A stretch of DNA of 51,700 nt from a bacterium (GCA_021842405.1 JAKBZR010000013.1:1-51700); one strand, 5' to 3'; counted from the stretch's first letter, positions 16,066-25,895 are shown. The notes: generated by a model not told the origin, from the sequence alone. Made by a program: numbers and translations.

Positions 16066-18075
16066 TCACTGGTTCCAGCCGAGCCGGCCGTTAATGGAGA
16101 TCGTGTAGGTGGCATGGCGGGTATACATCGCCATAACCGCCCACAGGGTCTCCACCACGAATTCGCCCAAGATCACGCCCAGCGCCGCATTCCGCAATCG
16201 CTCATAGCCGGGCAGTCCGTAATATCGCGTTACAAAAACCTTGATGAGCAGCACCACCACCAGTCCGAACCAGTAGTAATCAAGTCCAAAGTTCATCGCT
16301 AGTGCGTAGCCGGCCGGGTGGAACGGAAATCCTGGATAACGGAAGCGGATCATATCCAATACCATTACAACCAGTAAGCCGGATAAGACCGCCGAGATCG
16401 CAACTGGATTGGGAGGTCGCCGATTATCTACTAAATCCGATACGGTGCCGACCGTGCCGGTCCCAAATCCAGCCCCATATCCCCAGCTTCCGTATCCAAA
16501 ATGGTAGTTCAGATAGATGCGGGTAAGATGGCCGACCACAACGCCCACCACCGTCGCCAGCAACACGGCGGCGAATATCAGCAACTGGCTGACGCCGCTG
16601 GATTCGCCCATCTTCATCGATTCGAGTTGAGAAGGCATCGGGTCATCGCGGTGAATTCGGTTCATAAAATAAAAGGTGGTTACCACCCGCGTGATGGTCG
16701 CTTCCTGTACCGTCTGAGTTCCCGCGAAATCCACAAACATTTGATTGGGCCCCATGAAGGCCATTTCGTGAGAAGGGGCACCAAGCTGCGCGCGCAGTCT
16801 CGTCACCGCAACGGCAAAAACCAGATACAAAGCGATATAGATTACCACCAGCCAGAAAGCGAGACCGATCGAAACACCGATCCATCCTAACAGGGCGACG
16901 CTGATGATTAAGCCGGCAAATGCAGCGCGGTGTGAAATCTCTCCCTTGCGCCGAACTCCTCGTTTTATCTCATCCCAAACCTCGCGCAGATAGCTCCGCG
17001 CCACCCAGAGCGCGCTGATAAATAGCCCGATGAACGCTCCCCAGGACTGCTCACTCAGGTAGGGCGGTCCTGGAACCAGACCTCCTCCCCCGAAAACCCC
17101 CTGGTTAATGCCGAAAGCGGACACCACCACCTGCTCCCCTTTCCGCACGAAGAAGAAAAAGATGCAGGAAAAGAGGAGGTCGGTCGGCATGAATACACCG
17201 ATCGCCGCAATGTAGGGAAAGATGCCGATCGGCGTCCACCCGATTGAATTCCAGGGTGGTGAGGGGAACCAGAGCGAAAGATCGCCCATAAAACGGACAT
17301 TAACCCAGGGAACCGAGGGATAGAGAAAGTGAAAACCGTTCAGCAGGTCAATGGCGGCCATAATGGTGAAGCCGCCCCAAACGTACCGGTTCTTCCAGAA
17401 CGGAGAGCGGCCGCCCCCGGCAATAAGCGCCATCGGCAACTGGATAATTGGAAATGCCAGCCTTTCGCGTCGTGTCCATTGATCCCTCATCAAGCTGTTG
17501 ATGCAGAGCATCGAGAAGCAGACCAGCGAGACGATCGCGCTCCAGCCCAGCACCGGCCGCCACCACATTCCCAAGTGATGTAAGGCATAAGAGAGCGAAT
17601 ATCCGCCCATCTCGATCGCCCGCAGATGCTTGTCGCTCTTGATGTAGAGAAAGCTGGAGATGTAGGGCAAAATGTGGTTTTTAATGGTGGCATCGTTGTT
17701 GGCATTGATGGCATAGGTCACGATGTAGTTGTTGATCATATCCATCCATTCCGATGACATCACGCAAACGACGGTTTGCATCACATAGAACACCACCAGT
17801 TCGCCTTCTGTGAAGGCCAGGCGGGGCGCAAAACGTTGAAGCAGCTTATTGATAAGAACGATCGCGAAAGTGATCATCACCGGTGGAACCATCAGAGAGA
17901 ATATTCGGTCCACCACCTGTGCGGAAGCCCAATAAGTGCAGACCGGTGTGAGGATTAGAGCGAGCAGGATAACACGAAAATAGCGGAGGGGGGATGTGCG
18001 CCTGGGAATGACTTTTTCGGCCGGTTTCTCAGGTGCCACGAGCACCGGCTTACCGGCCGGTTGGGGTGAAATCAC
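16066..18075 (-). CDS. large polytopic membrane protein (DUF6785/DUF6784-like, OPT-like)
   Basis: This 669-residue protein has well over ten hydrophobic segments spread along its length. After a short Pro-rich cytoplasmic N-terminus it contains TEGELVVFYVMQTVVC (about 93-108), a conserved region in large membrane proteins annotated as DUF6785/6784 and found often in Armatimonadota and Planctomycetota. They are distantly reminiscent of oligopeptide (OPT) transporters. A transport role is therefore plausible but unproven. The start is GTG with AAAGGAG upstream. It lies 222 bp downstream of the dehydrogenase gene on the same strand. Confidence 0.7.
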   Translation of the reverse strand: MISPQPAGKPVLVAPEKPAEKVIPRRTSPLRYFRVILLALILTPVCTYWASAQVVDRIFSLMVPPVMITFAIVLINKLLQRFAPRLAFTEGELVVFYVMQTVVCVMSSEWMDMINNYIVTYAINANNDATIKNHILPYISSFLYIKSDKHLRAIEMGGYSLSYALHHLGMWWRPVLGWSAIVSLVCFSMLCINSLMRDQWTRRERLAFPIIQLPMALIAGGGRSPFWKNRYVWGGFTIMAAIDLLNGFHFLYPSVPWVNVRFMGDLSLWFPSPPWNSIGWTPIGIFPYIAAIGVFMPTDLLFSCIFFFFVRKGEQVVVSAFGINQGVFGGGGLVPGPPYLSEQSWGAFIGLFISALWVARSYLREVWDEIKRGVRRKGEISHRAAFAGLIISVALLGWIGVSIGLAFWLVVIYIALYLVFAVAVTRLRAQLGAPSHEMAFMGPNQMFVDFAGTQTVQEATITRVVTTFYFMNRIHRDDPMPSQLESMKMGESSGVSQLLIFAAVLLATVVGVVVGHLTRIYLNYHFGYGSWGYGAGFGTGTVGTVSDLVDNRRPPNPVAISAVLSGLLVVMVLDMIRFRYPGFPFHPAGYALAMNFGLDYYWFGLVVVLLIKVFVTRYYGLPGYERLRNAALGVILGEFVVETLWAVMAMYTRHATYTISINGRLGWNQ

Positions 18076-18297
18076 GCAGAGTGACTCCTTTCAATCCGGA
18101 GACTGAGATGGTTTAAATATTCGAGAAAAAAGCGAAAATTCCTACCTGATATTGAAGATGGCCTGCTGACTTGTCGCATGGCGCTGACGGCGGTTATTGA
18201 TCAGGCGGTAGGGTTAACTTCAAGGCTTAGGCCGCATCGAGAGTGCAACCGGATATCTAAGCGGCGAAATCCGGATTTATCCTTTTGCCGTAAGCCT

Positions 18298-19305
18298 TCA
18301 CTCATTCCATTCAAAAATTACGCCCATTGCTTGGCTGCGATCCCGCAACAGCCAAGCATACACTTCGGCTGCATCGGCCGGCTTTACCCGATGAGTGATC
18401 AGATCGCCAACACGCATATCGCCCCGTTGAAGATAGGTGAAGAAAAGCTGGGACATATTTGCATTGGTCCAATAGACGTAATCGTTTGCAAACGGCGGTG
18501 CATAATTGCTATGCCCCCCTACGATCCGTACACCGCGGGTCACCACATCGCCGGTCAGCCGCTGCTCCGATGGGCTGCCGGTATCGCCCAGCAGCAAAAG
18601 GGTCCCGAAACGCCTCGCCAACCGGAGCGCCGACGGCAATACGGAATAGTTTCCGGTAATTTCATACACCACGTCGGCGCCGCGCCCTCCGGTCACCGCC
18701 CAAATCTCCTCGTATGCCTGTTCCGCCGTGCGATCAATGGTGCGGGTAGCCCCATGGTCGGTCGCCGCTTTCAGGCGATGAGCGGCCGGATCTACCACGA
18801 TGATCTCGCGAGCGCCCTGAAGTCTCACATACTGAACCACCAGTTGCGCCAATATACCGGCGCCCACAATCACGACCGCATCGCCGAGCGCATGTTCGGC
18901 CTGCCGCACGCCAACTTGAGTGATGTTGGCGATTGCAAACCAAGTTGCATCCTCGTCGCTCACCCCATCTGGAACGGGCGTCACCGCCGAGGCGTGGGTC
19001 ACGAACAGGGCTTGATGAGGATACTGGGCCGTAACCCGATCGCCGGCCTTTATATCCTTTACCTGAGAGCCGACGCTCTCCACCACTCCCACGCTGCTGT
19101 AGCCGGTAGCGAATGGGTATTTCACCCAATTATCCCAGTGGGTACCCGGCGCAAATTGGTGGCCATAACAGATGCATTCGGTTCCGGTGCTGATCAGCGA
19201 TCGCCGGGTGCGAACCCGGACATGATCCGGTCCTGGCTCCGGCGCCGCCTCTTTTCGGATTTCAACCTTTTCCGGTGCGGTGAAGTAGATGTTGAGCGAG
19301 TCCAT
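18298..19305 (-). CDS. zinc-type (MDR) dehydrogenase lacking the usual zinc ligands
   Basis: This 335-residue protein belongs to the medium-chain dehydrogenase superfamily. It has a GroES-like N-terminal half with SLISTGTECICYG, GYSSVGVVESVG and KAGDRV, then a Rossmann fold with VIVGAGILAQLVVQ (the dinucleotide-binding loop) and VVYEITGN. The usual catalytic-zinc Cys and the GHE motif are replaced (STGTE and TGYSSVG), as in the BchC-like subgroup. It may thus use NAD(P)H without catalytic zinc. The substrate is unknown. The large membrane protein gene follows on the same strand. Confidence 0.85.
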   Translation of the reverse strand: MDSLNIYFTAPEKVEIRKEAAPEPGPDHVRVRTRRSLISTGTECICYGHQFAPGTHWDNWVKYPFATGYSSVGVVESVGSQVKDIKAGDRVTAQYPHQALFVTHASAVTPVPDGVSDEDATWFAIANITQVGVRQAEHALGDAVVIVGAGILAQLVVQYVRLQGAREIIVVDPAAHRLKAATDHGATRTIDRTAEQAYEEIWAVTGGRGADVVYEITGNYSVLPSALRLARRFGTLLLLGDTGSPSEQRLTGDVVTRGVRIVGGHSNYAPPFANDYVYWTNANMSQLFFTYLQRGDMRVGDLITHRVKPADAAEVYAWLLRDRSQAMGVIFEWNE

Positions 19306-19498
19306 CCTTATCCCCTCGATTTTCGTGAAAATGTAATAGAAATACCTCGCCGCTTATTCTTCCGCGGCGGAGAAAATCTGGCAGCGAGACAGCGAAATCA
19401 CCTACCTCGCATACGGTTATGAATCGGAATACTACATTTGGTTTCAAAGATACCCGATTCCAAATTGAAAACTGAGCGGTTGCTTCTCTGCCCAACAA

Positions 19499-19527
19499 TT
19501 GCAATTCTGATCACTTAGTGATATACT
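19499..19527 (+). promoter_or_regulatory. promoter of the TPR-YfhO operon, with a palindrome in its spacer
   Basis: TTGCAA (19499-19504) and TATACT (19522-19527) are separated by exactly 17 bases. The spacer holds the palindrome ATCACTTAGTGAT (19510-19522), placed where a repressor would block RNA polymerase. Confidence 0.55.
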
Positions 19528-19603
19528 AGCTCTCACATGCCATTGTCAAATAAGACTGGTCGCGCGTTGCAAGTCTTTCGATTCGCCCAAGGAGTGCCAA
19601 CCT

Positions 19604-19954
19604 ATGAGCAGAGTCGGTAACCGGCATCTGGATAACGGAATCGCTCTTAAAACTGAAGGTAAACACGTCGAGGCGCTTGAAGAGCTTCGTTTAGCGGCTG
19701 AGGACGATCCGGACGATTCCGAATGCTATCATCAAATCGGTCTCGTTTGCGGCTTTCTCGGCTTATTCGAAGAATCATTGGAGAATTTGCAACACGCACA
19801 CCGATTGGACGACCTCAATATCACGATTTTAAACGACCTGGCGCTTACCTACGCCATGCTGGGAATGTACGATGAAGCGAAAGCCGCCTTCACGCAAGTT
19901 TTAACGCTAGATCCCGGCAATGGAATCGCCCTCAAACAGATCAGCTTCTTTTGA
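19604..19954 (+). CDS. TPR-repeat protein
   Basis: This 116-residue protein consists almost entirely of about three tetratricopeptide repeats, with typical spacing in AIALKTEGKHVEALEELRLA-like and LALTYAMLGMYDEAKAAFTQ-like helices. TPRs mediate protein-protein contacts. There is no signal peptide, so it is probably cytoplasmic. AAGGAG lies about eleven bases before the ATG. Its stop codon overlaps the TTG start of the YfhO-family gene (TTGA), indicating coupled translation and perhaps a functional partnership with that membrane protein. Confidence 0.85.
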   Translation: MSRVGNRHLDNGIALKTEGKHVEALEELRLAAEDDPDDSECYHQIGLVCGFLGLFEESLENLQHAHRLDDLNITILNDLALTYAMLGMYDEAKAAFTQVLTLDPGNGIALKQISFF

Positions 19955-22245
19955 ATACCCCTCGTAAGCATCGCGCCCTTCTTGATCGTTTAATCCTTTT
20001 GGCCGCCTATATGGTGCTGTCCGCCGTTTTGATGTGGCCGTGTTTGATGGAGGGGCGCGCATTTCTGCCGGCTCAAGATATCGCTCACTTCACGCCATGG
20101 AATGCCACCGCCATAACCAGCAACCGCCGCCAGTGGAACCCTTTAGGTTGGGATGCGGTCGCTCAAATCTATCCCTGGCGCCTCCTGGCCAGCCGGTTAT
20201 TTCATCGCGGCTGGATTCCGCTCTGGAACCCTTACTCCTTTTGTGGAACGCCGCTGGCCGCCAATGATCAATCGGCCGTCTTTTACCCCGGTAATCTGCT
20301 TTTTTGGGTCTTACCGGTTTGGCGCGCGCTCGGCTGGACCGCCTGGCTGCATTTAACGCTGGCCGGCTGGTTTATGGCGCTGCTCTGCCTGCAGCTCGGT
20401 CGCTCCCGCATCGCCGCCTTTCTTGCCGGTATCATCTACGCCACCTGTTCTTGGCAAACAAGCTGGCTTTTGCTGCCCACCTTCCTCTGCACCGCCGTCT
20501 GGATCCCCTTGATGATGCTGACGGTCATCCAGTTGGGAAGCCGGTGTTCACTGCTCAATATGGCAAAAATGGCGGCAGTCGGCGGAATGCTGCTGCTGGC
20601 CGGCCATCTTCAAATTGCGCTTTACGGCTGGTTCGCGGCATTGGTGAGCGGGTTTTTTGTGCTCTGGTCGCGCTTCCAATCGAATCGGCGCTCCGGACTT
20701 ATAACTCTCTTCGGTTTATTTGCAGCTACAGCAGTCTCATTCATTTTGGCCTCGGTACAGCTCCTTCCAACCTATGAGCTTTCCCGCAACTCTCCCAGAA
20801 CCGGCGCCCCCACATCGGCCGGCTATCGGGCCTATGTGGCTTATGCGCCGCCCCTAGCTAACCTGGCCACTCTCTATTCACCGAACCTGTTCGGAAACCC
20901 GTCTCATCCTGGCGACCCCTATTACGGCGTTTCGCAGGGCGGCATCCCTTTCAACTTCGCGGAAGGGGCGGTCTACTTTGGGGCAATCCCGCTCTGCCTG
21001 GCCTTTATCGGTCTCTATGCGCCGGAACCCAACCGGCGTCTCTTCGGGATTATCGCCTTGCTAGGATTATTGCTGGCGCTCGGCACCCTGCTGGATGAGC
21101 TGCTTTATTTCGAGCTGCCCGGCTTTGCCGCCAGCGGATCACCGGGCCGTGCGTTACTGCTGGTTGATCTGGGCGGCGCCGGACTGGCTGCAATCGGGCT
21201 GGATTCGATGCGGAGCCGCTGGGATCGCCGCCATCTGTACGGTCTCATCACGCTGGCGTCGGCCGCCGTCGTCACCTTTGGGCTGGCGGCCCTCTGGCTC
21301 AACCGCTATCCAGGACCCTTTAATGGGGTATTGTCAGCCGCGGCCGGTGATGGTTGGCGCTGGATCGCCGCCTTCGTAGCGCTATCCGTGTACGGGCTGA
21401 TCGGTAAAGCGGGGATGCTGCTTAAACGCATCGGCTTGGTACTGATATTCGGGCTGACAATCGCCGACCTTTTCAAGCTGGGGATGGCCTATAATCAGAC
21501 CGCGCCGCCGCAAGCGATCTATCCGGTTACCGCCGGCATCCGATACCTTCAAAATCACATGGGCCACGATCGCATCATGCCGATCAATTCCCGCTGGAGC
21601 CTTTTCGAGTACCCGGATGCGGTGTTGCCGCCCAATTCGGCCTCCGTCTACCAACTGAGAGACGCACAGGGTTACGATTCGCTGTTTACCCGCACCGATA
21701 AGGCGTTCAGTAACCGGTTGAGCGGCGGCGATTCCAGTCCGATTGAGGTAGGCAACATGATTTTTGTAAAGCGGATTGCACCGGCCCTGGATGCGAGCGC
21801 CGGCGTGAAATATGTCGTTACGAAGGCGCCGGTTACGATCCCGCAGTTGCAACTGGTTCATGGGGGCGGGATGTATATCTACCGGTTAATCGGAAGTCAG
21901 GGGCGGGCGCAGCTCCATCCGCGAAACGCCGGCACGATGACCTGGCTGCGGGATGACCCCACTCGAATCTCCCTGTTGGTTACCCTCCTACGGCCTGCCG
22001 AGTTCACTCTCGCTGAAAGCCGGTATCCAGGATGGAAGGCTAAATTAGATGGCCGGCCGGCGCCTCTTCTGCCGGCAAATGATCCCTTCTGGCACATCGC
22101 CCTGTCCGCTGGAACGCACCGGCTAACCTTTCGGTATAGGCCAGTCTCGTATCGGCTTGGGTTATATCTAACCGGCCTTGCTCTTGCGATGATCGTTGGA
22201 ATCGGCATCGGATCTCGGTTCACAGCGCCTCAAAGTAGGAATTGA
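19951..22245 (+). CDS. YfhO-family membrane protein
   Basis: This 764-residue protein has about a dozen membrane segments from residue 12 to about 500 and again at the C-terminus, and an extracytoplasmic domain near 510-730. Features of the bacterial YfhO family are visible: an aspartate in FLPAQDIAHFTPWN after the first membrane segment, LWNPYSFCGTPLAANDQSAVFYP, and the C-terminal YPGWKAKLDG...YRPVSYRLG. YfhO proteins resemble GT-C glycosyltransferases, and some modify lipoteichoic acid or other envelope polymers. The start is TTG overlapping the TPR stop codon. It probably acts in envelope glycan modification; the donor and acceptor are unknown. Confidence 0.85.
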   Translation: MNTPRKHRALLDRLILLAAYMVLSAVLMWPCLMEGRAFLPAQDIAHFTPWNATAITSNRRQWNPLGWDAVAQIYPWRLLASRLFHRGWIPLWNPYSFCGTPLAANDQSAVFYPGNLLFWVLPVWRALGWTAWLHLTLAGWFMALLCLQLGRSRIAAFLAGIIYATCSWQTSWLLLPTFLCTAVWIPLMMLTVIQLGSRCSLLNMAKMAAVGGMLLLAGHLQIALYGWFAALVSGFFVLWSRFQSNRRSGLITLFGLFAATAVSFILASVQLLPTYELSRNSPRTGAPTSAGYRAYVAYAPPLANLATLYSPNLFGNPSHPGDPYYGVSQGGIPFNFAEGAVYFGAIPLCLAFIGLYAPEPNRRLFGIIALLGLLLALGTLLDELLYFELPGFAASGSPGRALLLVDLGGAGLAAIGLDSMRSRWDRRHLYGLITLASAAVVTFGLAALWLNRYPGPFNGVLSAAAGDGWRWIAAFVALSVYGLIGKAGMLLKRIGLVLIFGLTIADLFKLGMAYNQTAPPQAIYPVTAGIRYLQNHMGHDRIMPINSRWSLFEYPDAVLPPNSASVYQLRDAQGYDSLFTRTDKAFSNRLSGGDSSPIEVGNMIFVKRIAPALDASAGVKYVVTKAPVTIPQLQLVHGGGMYIYRLIGSQGRAQLHPRNAGTMTWLRDDPTRISLLVTLLRPAEFTLAESRYPGWKAKLDGRPAPLLPANDPFWHIALSAGTHRLTFRYRPVSYRLGLYLTGLALAMIVGIGIGSRFTAPQSRN

Positions 22246-22266
22246 AATATTTCTCCGTGTTGGAAG

Positions 22267-22441
22267 GAGTTCAGTTTTGCGGAAAATAAAAAATTAACCG
22301 GTAAATCACCTCGCCCCCTAACCCCCTCTCCGAACTCGGAGAGGGGAAATCGGAAGCGGGAAGAAATGAGTGGCACCCTCTCCGCTTGCGGGGAGGGCTG
22401 GGGTGGGGGCGAACGAAAATCATTCCCACAAAACTGAACGC
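22267..22441. repeat. mosaic intergenic repeat, copy 2
   Basis: The element begins with GAGTTCAGTTTTGCGG and ends with CCCACAAAACTGAACG, inverted with respect to each other. The interior holds CCCTCTCCGAACTCGGAGAG and CTCCGCTTGCGGGGAG hairpins. It occupies the gap between the YfhO-family and GH38 genes. Confidence 0.75.
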
Positions 22442-22450
22442 TTTCCCGGG

Positions 22451-22481
22451 TTGCTATAAAGTCCCGGCTTCGTTATATAAT
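22451..22481 (+). promoter_or_regulatory. candidate promoter of the GH38 gene
   Basis: A perfect TATAAT (22476-22481) lies about 40 bases before the gene. The only -35-like sequence is TTGCTA at 22451-22456, with a long 19-base spacer, so this is moderate evidence. Confidence 0.4.
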
Positions 22482-22521
22482 AGATCATATCCATCAACTT
22501 ATAATTGAAAAGGAGTTAGCT

Positions 22522-25119
22522 TTGCGTACTCTTCATGTCGTTTCACACACTCACTGGGATCGCGAATGGTTCCTGCCATTTCAGCAGTTCCGTCTTCGAT
22601 TGGTTGACCTGATTGACCACCTCCTGAACCTCATGGATTCTGATCCCGAGTTTCGATATTTTAACCTCGATGCACAAACGATCGTGCTGGAGGACTATCT
22701 GCAAATTAAGCCCGAAAACCGGGAGCGGCTCGAGAACTATATCCGCGAAGGCCGCATCACGGTCGGGCCATGGTATGAGCTGAACGACGAGTTCCTGACC
22801 AGCGGTGAAGCGACCGTGCGCAGCCTGTTGGAGGGGCACCGGATCGCTGATGAGTTCGGCGCCTGCATGAAGATCGGCTACCTGCCCGATCAGTTCGGCA
22901 ATATATCCCAGATGCCGCAGATACTGCGGGGCTTCGGCATTGATAACGCGATTGTGGGTCGAGGGTACCATCTGGGCGGGCAGCGAAAAATGGAGTTCTG
23001 GTGGGAGGCGCCGGACGGCTCGCGGGTGTTAACCAGCTTGATGGCATTTTGGTACAACAATGCCCAGCGATTTCCAGCCGATCCCGAGCAGGCCCTGCAG
23101 TACACCCGGCAGATTCGCGACCGAATGACCGCCGCATCGAAGAGCAGCCATCTCCTTTTAATGAACGGCGTGGATCATCTGGAGCCTCAATACGACCTCT
23201 CGCCCATTTTAAAGACATTGCAGAAAACACTGGCGGAGGAGCACGACACCATCATCCACTCCACCCTGCCTGCCTACATCGGTTCCTTGCAAAAGGAGGT
23301 GGAAGAGAAGTCCCTCAAGCTCGATGTGCATCATGGGGAGCTGCGGGAGGACCGTGGCGGCTCCTGTCTGGCCGGCACTCTCTCCACCCGCATCTATCTG
23401 AAACAGGCAAACGATCTCTGCCAGACACTGCTGGAGAAGTACGCCGAGCCGCTCAGCGTATTGGCCGTAATGGCGGGCGCCGAGTACCCGCGAGGAGCGC
23501 TGCGCTACGCCTGGCGGCTGCTCATGAGCAATCACCCGCATGATTCGATCTGCGGCTGTTCGGGGGATCAGGTTCATCGCGAAATGGTGCCGCGGTTTGA
23601 GCAGGTTGAGCAGGTCGCCGGAGCGGTCATTGATCGCAGCCTGGATGCGCTGACTCAATCCTCTCTTAACGCCGACCGACCCAACCAGCCCGATACGCTG
23701 GCCACCATTCTCGCCGTCAATTCCCTTACATGGTCAAGGACCGATCCATTGATCGTCACACTCGATTTTCCGCTGGGCGAACCGGCGCGCGACAACCCGG
23801 CGCGCGATGATTCCCGCGCGCCGCACACCTTCCGGATCATAGATGATCAGGACAAGGAGACGGCCTACCATTTAATAAGCGCCGAAACATTTATCAATAC
23901 TGTGACTTCGCCGGTTGAGCTGCCCCGACCTCAGTGGATACGCCGCTACACTTTTGAGATGCTGGCTGAAGAGGTGCCGGCGGCCGGATTCCGCTCCTAT
24001 CGGGTGGTGGCCGGTCGCCCCACTTGGAGCGCTCCGAATAGCGACGCGCTGGAAGACCTCGCCTGGGCTTGCCGCAACATTTCAATCTTATACGAGGATG
24101 GCGGCGACGTCGGCGATGAGTACCTCTACCGCCCGCCGCTGGAAGACGCGGTTCGATTCCTGCCGCTGGCCCAAATGCCGGACGCGGTGGAAACCACCCC
24201 AATTTCGGTGTGCGGCGTTTATGAATCGCAGTGGAATCTGCCTGCCTCAGCGACCGCCGACCATCAATCGCGATTGGATGAGACGGTGGAGTGCAAGGTA
24301 CGCACCCGGATCAAGCGCTATTTCGGCGCGCCACGAATCGAAATAGAGGCCGATGTGATCAACCGAGCAAAAGATCACCGGATCCGCATTCGGTTCGTGA
24401 ACGGCCTGCTGCGAAATGTGGAAACCTACGCTGAAAACCCCTACGACGTCGTTTCGCGCCCGATCCGGAACCCGCTCGAATCGGAGGGGGCGTCGCCCTT
24501 TTATCCGCAGCAAGGATGGTGCTGTCTGACCGGCCGCGGCGAATCGGGCGCCGAAACGATGACCGTCATCAACCGCGGATTGCCCGAGTATCAACCGTTT
24601 GAAAGCGAGAGCGGCTCCGCGTTGGCCATCACGCTGCTGCGCTGCGTCGGCCAGTTGAGCGGGCGCGGGGACGGACCGGGCATCTCAACGCCCGACGCTC
24701 AATGTCTAGGCCGGCACCGGTTTCACCTGGCGCTTTTGCAAAATGAGGGCGCCTGGTGTGAGAATGCGGTTTGGCGACAGTCGGAGCAGTTTCGGGTGCC
24801 GTTGCGGGCGTTCGCCAAGACCGGCTGCACCCCGACCGTGAATCAGCGGTCATTTATTAAGATCGAACCGGATTCACTGTTGGCGACCGCCGTTAAAGCG
24901 GCCGAGCGCAGCGACAGCATCATCGTCCGCTTTTTCAACACCACCGAGCAGCCGGTATCGAGCGGGTCGCTTTGGGTAGCCGGCGTCAAGCGGGCTTACC
25001 GGGTCAATCTCAATGAGGAGCGGCTGAACGAGCTGCCGCTTGCCGACGGAAAGATCGCGCTGAACGCCGGTCCGAAGGAGATCATAACGGTTGAAATCGA
25101 ACTTGGCGGTGGGGATTGA
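22522..25119 (+). CDS. GH38 alpha-mannosidase
   Basis: This 865-residue enzyme opens directly with the GH38 catalytic motif: SHTHWDREW (8-16), where His11 and Asp13 bind zinc. The catalytic nucleophile is Asp123 in LPDQFGN, and a later His-rich motif NHPHDSICGCSGDQVH supplies another zinc ligand. The central helical domain and C-terminal beta-sandwich domains are present and length is normal. There is no signal peptide, so it is likely a cytoplasmic enzyme releasing alpha-mannose from imported oligosaccharides. The start is TTG with AAGGAG six bases upstream; no ATG lies before the motif. It is monocistronic. Confidence 0.95.
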   Translation: MRTLHVVSHTHWDREWFLPFQQFRLRLVDLIDHLLNLMDSDPEFRYFNLDAQTIVLEDYLQIKPENRERLENYIREGRITVGPWYELNDEFLTSGEATVRSLLEGHRIADEFGACMKIGYLPDQFGNISQMPQILRGFGIDNAIVGRGYHLGGQRKMEFWWEAPDGSRVLTSLMAFWYNNAQRFPADPEQALQYTRQIRDRMTAASKSSHLLLMNGVDHLEPQYDLSPILKTLQKTLAEEHDTIIHSTLPAYIGSLQKEVEEKSLKLDVHHGELREDRGGSCLAGTLSTRIYLKQANDLCQTLLEKYAEPLSVLAVMAGAEYPRGALRYAWRLLMSNHPHDSICGCSGDQVHREMVPRFEQVEQVAGAVIDRSLDALTQSSLNADRPNQPDTLATILAVNSLTWSRTDPLIVTLDFPLGEPARDNPARDDSRAPHTFRIIDDQDKETAYHLISAETFINTVTSPVELPRPQWIRRYTFEMLAEEVPAAGFRSYRVVAGRPTWSAPNSDALEDLAWACRNISILYEDGGDVGDEYLYRPPLEDAVRFLPLAQMPDAVETTPISVCGVYESQWNLPASATADHQSRLDETVECKVRTRIKRYFGAPRIEIEADVINRAKDHRIRIRFVNGLLRNVETYAENPYDVVSRPIRNPLESEGASPFYPQQGWCCLTGRGESGAETMTVINRGLPEYQPFESESGSALAITLLRCVGQLSGRGDGPGISTPDAQCLGRHRFHLALLQNEGAWCENAVWRQSEQFRVPLRAFAKTGCTPTVNQRSFIKIEPDSLLATAVKAAERSDSIIVRFFNTTEQPVSSGSLWVAGVKRAYRVNLNEERLNELPLADGKIALNAGPKEIITVEIELGGGD

Positions 25120-25179
25120 CGGAGCGGTAAGTAAAGATTGCCCTCTTTCGTGATGATGACGTTGTCACGCGAAATGGAG

Positions 25180-25354
25180 ACCACCCCCCCCACCCCAGCC
25201 CTCCCCGCAAGCGGAGAGGGAGAGGGAGTTTAGCGGTGGTGCTTTTATCTTGTCCCCCAGTCCCTCTTAATCCCCTCCCCCGTTTACGGGGGAGGGTTAG
25301 GGTGGGGGTGCATCCAATATGGTCGTAAATCATTCCCGTAGAACTGAACTCTTT
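25180..25354. repeat. mosaic intergenic repeat, copy 3
   Basis: The right end (AATCATTCCCGTAGAACTGAACTCTTTC region) is the inverted form of the 43600 copy. The interior (CCTCCCCCGTTTACGGGG, then a TTTATCTTGTCCCCCAGTCC module) matches copies 1 and 5 in opposite orientation. The left end appears to be lost. It fills most of the 308-bp gap before the SRPBCC gene. Confidence 0.7.
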
Positions 25355-25427
25355 CAACTGAACTCTAACGAAGTAATGGGTGTGAAATGCGGTAAACTGG
25401 TTGCCATCTTTCTTGAGTGAGGTGGCT

Positions 25428-25895
25428 ATGCCCCGAATTGAGCAAAGGCGGCTGATCACCGCCGACATTGAGCGGGTCTTTGCGATTGCGCGCGATATCG
25501 AATCGTTTCCGCGCTTTATGCCGGACCTGCAATCGCTGGTGGTGCAAGAGCGGAGTTTGGATGGCTGTCGCACGGTTTCGGAATGGGTGGGCCTCATCCG
25601 GGAATTTAAGATGACGATCAAGTGGGTTCAGGAAGATGTTTGGGATCTGGAGGCCAAGCGGGATCAGTTTCGATTGTTGAAGGGCGACTTAAATCGAATG
25701 GATGGCTACTGGCAGTTTGTGGCACAGGACGGCAAGACGCTCTTCGAGTCGGTATTGGATTACGAATATAATGTGCCGCTTATCGGGCCGATGATTAAAA
25801 CGTTAATTCACAAGAAGATGACCGAAAACTTGAATTCTATGATGGCGGCGATTCAACAGCGGGCTGAAAATTCCGCCACAGACGTTTCCAAATGA
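25428..25895 (+). CDS. SRPBCC-family (polyketide cyclase/COQ10-like) protein
   Basis: This 155-residue protein fits the START/Bet v1-like fold. An N-terminal strand with Ile-Glu is followed by IERVFAIARDIESFPRFMPD, the signature of polyketide-cyclase/COQ10-type lipid-binding proteins. Strands with E-W-x-x-D and an amphipathic C-terminal helix (MTENLNSMMAAIQQRA) complete the fold. It has no signal peptide. The ATG at 25428 has GAGG upstream and is preferred to a TTG at 25401. Its last 59 bp overlap the 3' end of the convergent RND pump gene. A ligand cannot be assigned. Confidence 0.85.
   Translation: MPRIEQRRLITADIERVFAIARDIESFPRFMPDLQSLVVQERSLDGCRTVSEWVGLIREFKMTIKWVQEDVWDLEAKRDQFRLLKGDLNRMDGYWQFVAQDGKTLFESVLDYEYNVPLIGPMIKTLIHKKMTENLNSMMAAIQQRAENSATDVSK

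Noticed and set aside
18178-19422. 414-codon plus-strand frame
   Set aside because: It lies antisense to the whole dehydrogenase gene; the composition (His, Arg, Pro rich) and lack of family features mark it as a shadow.
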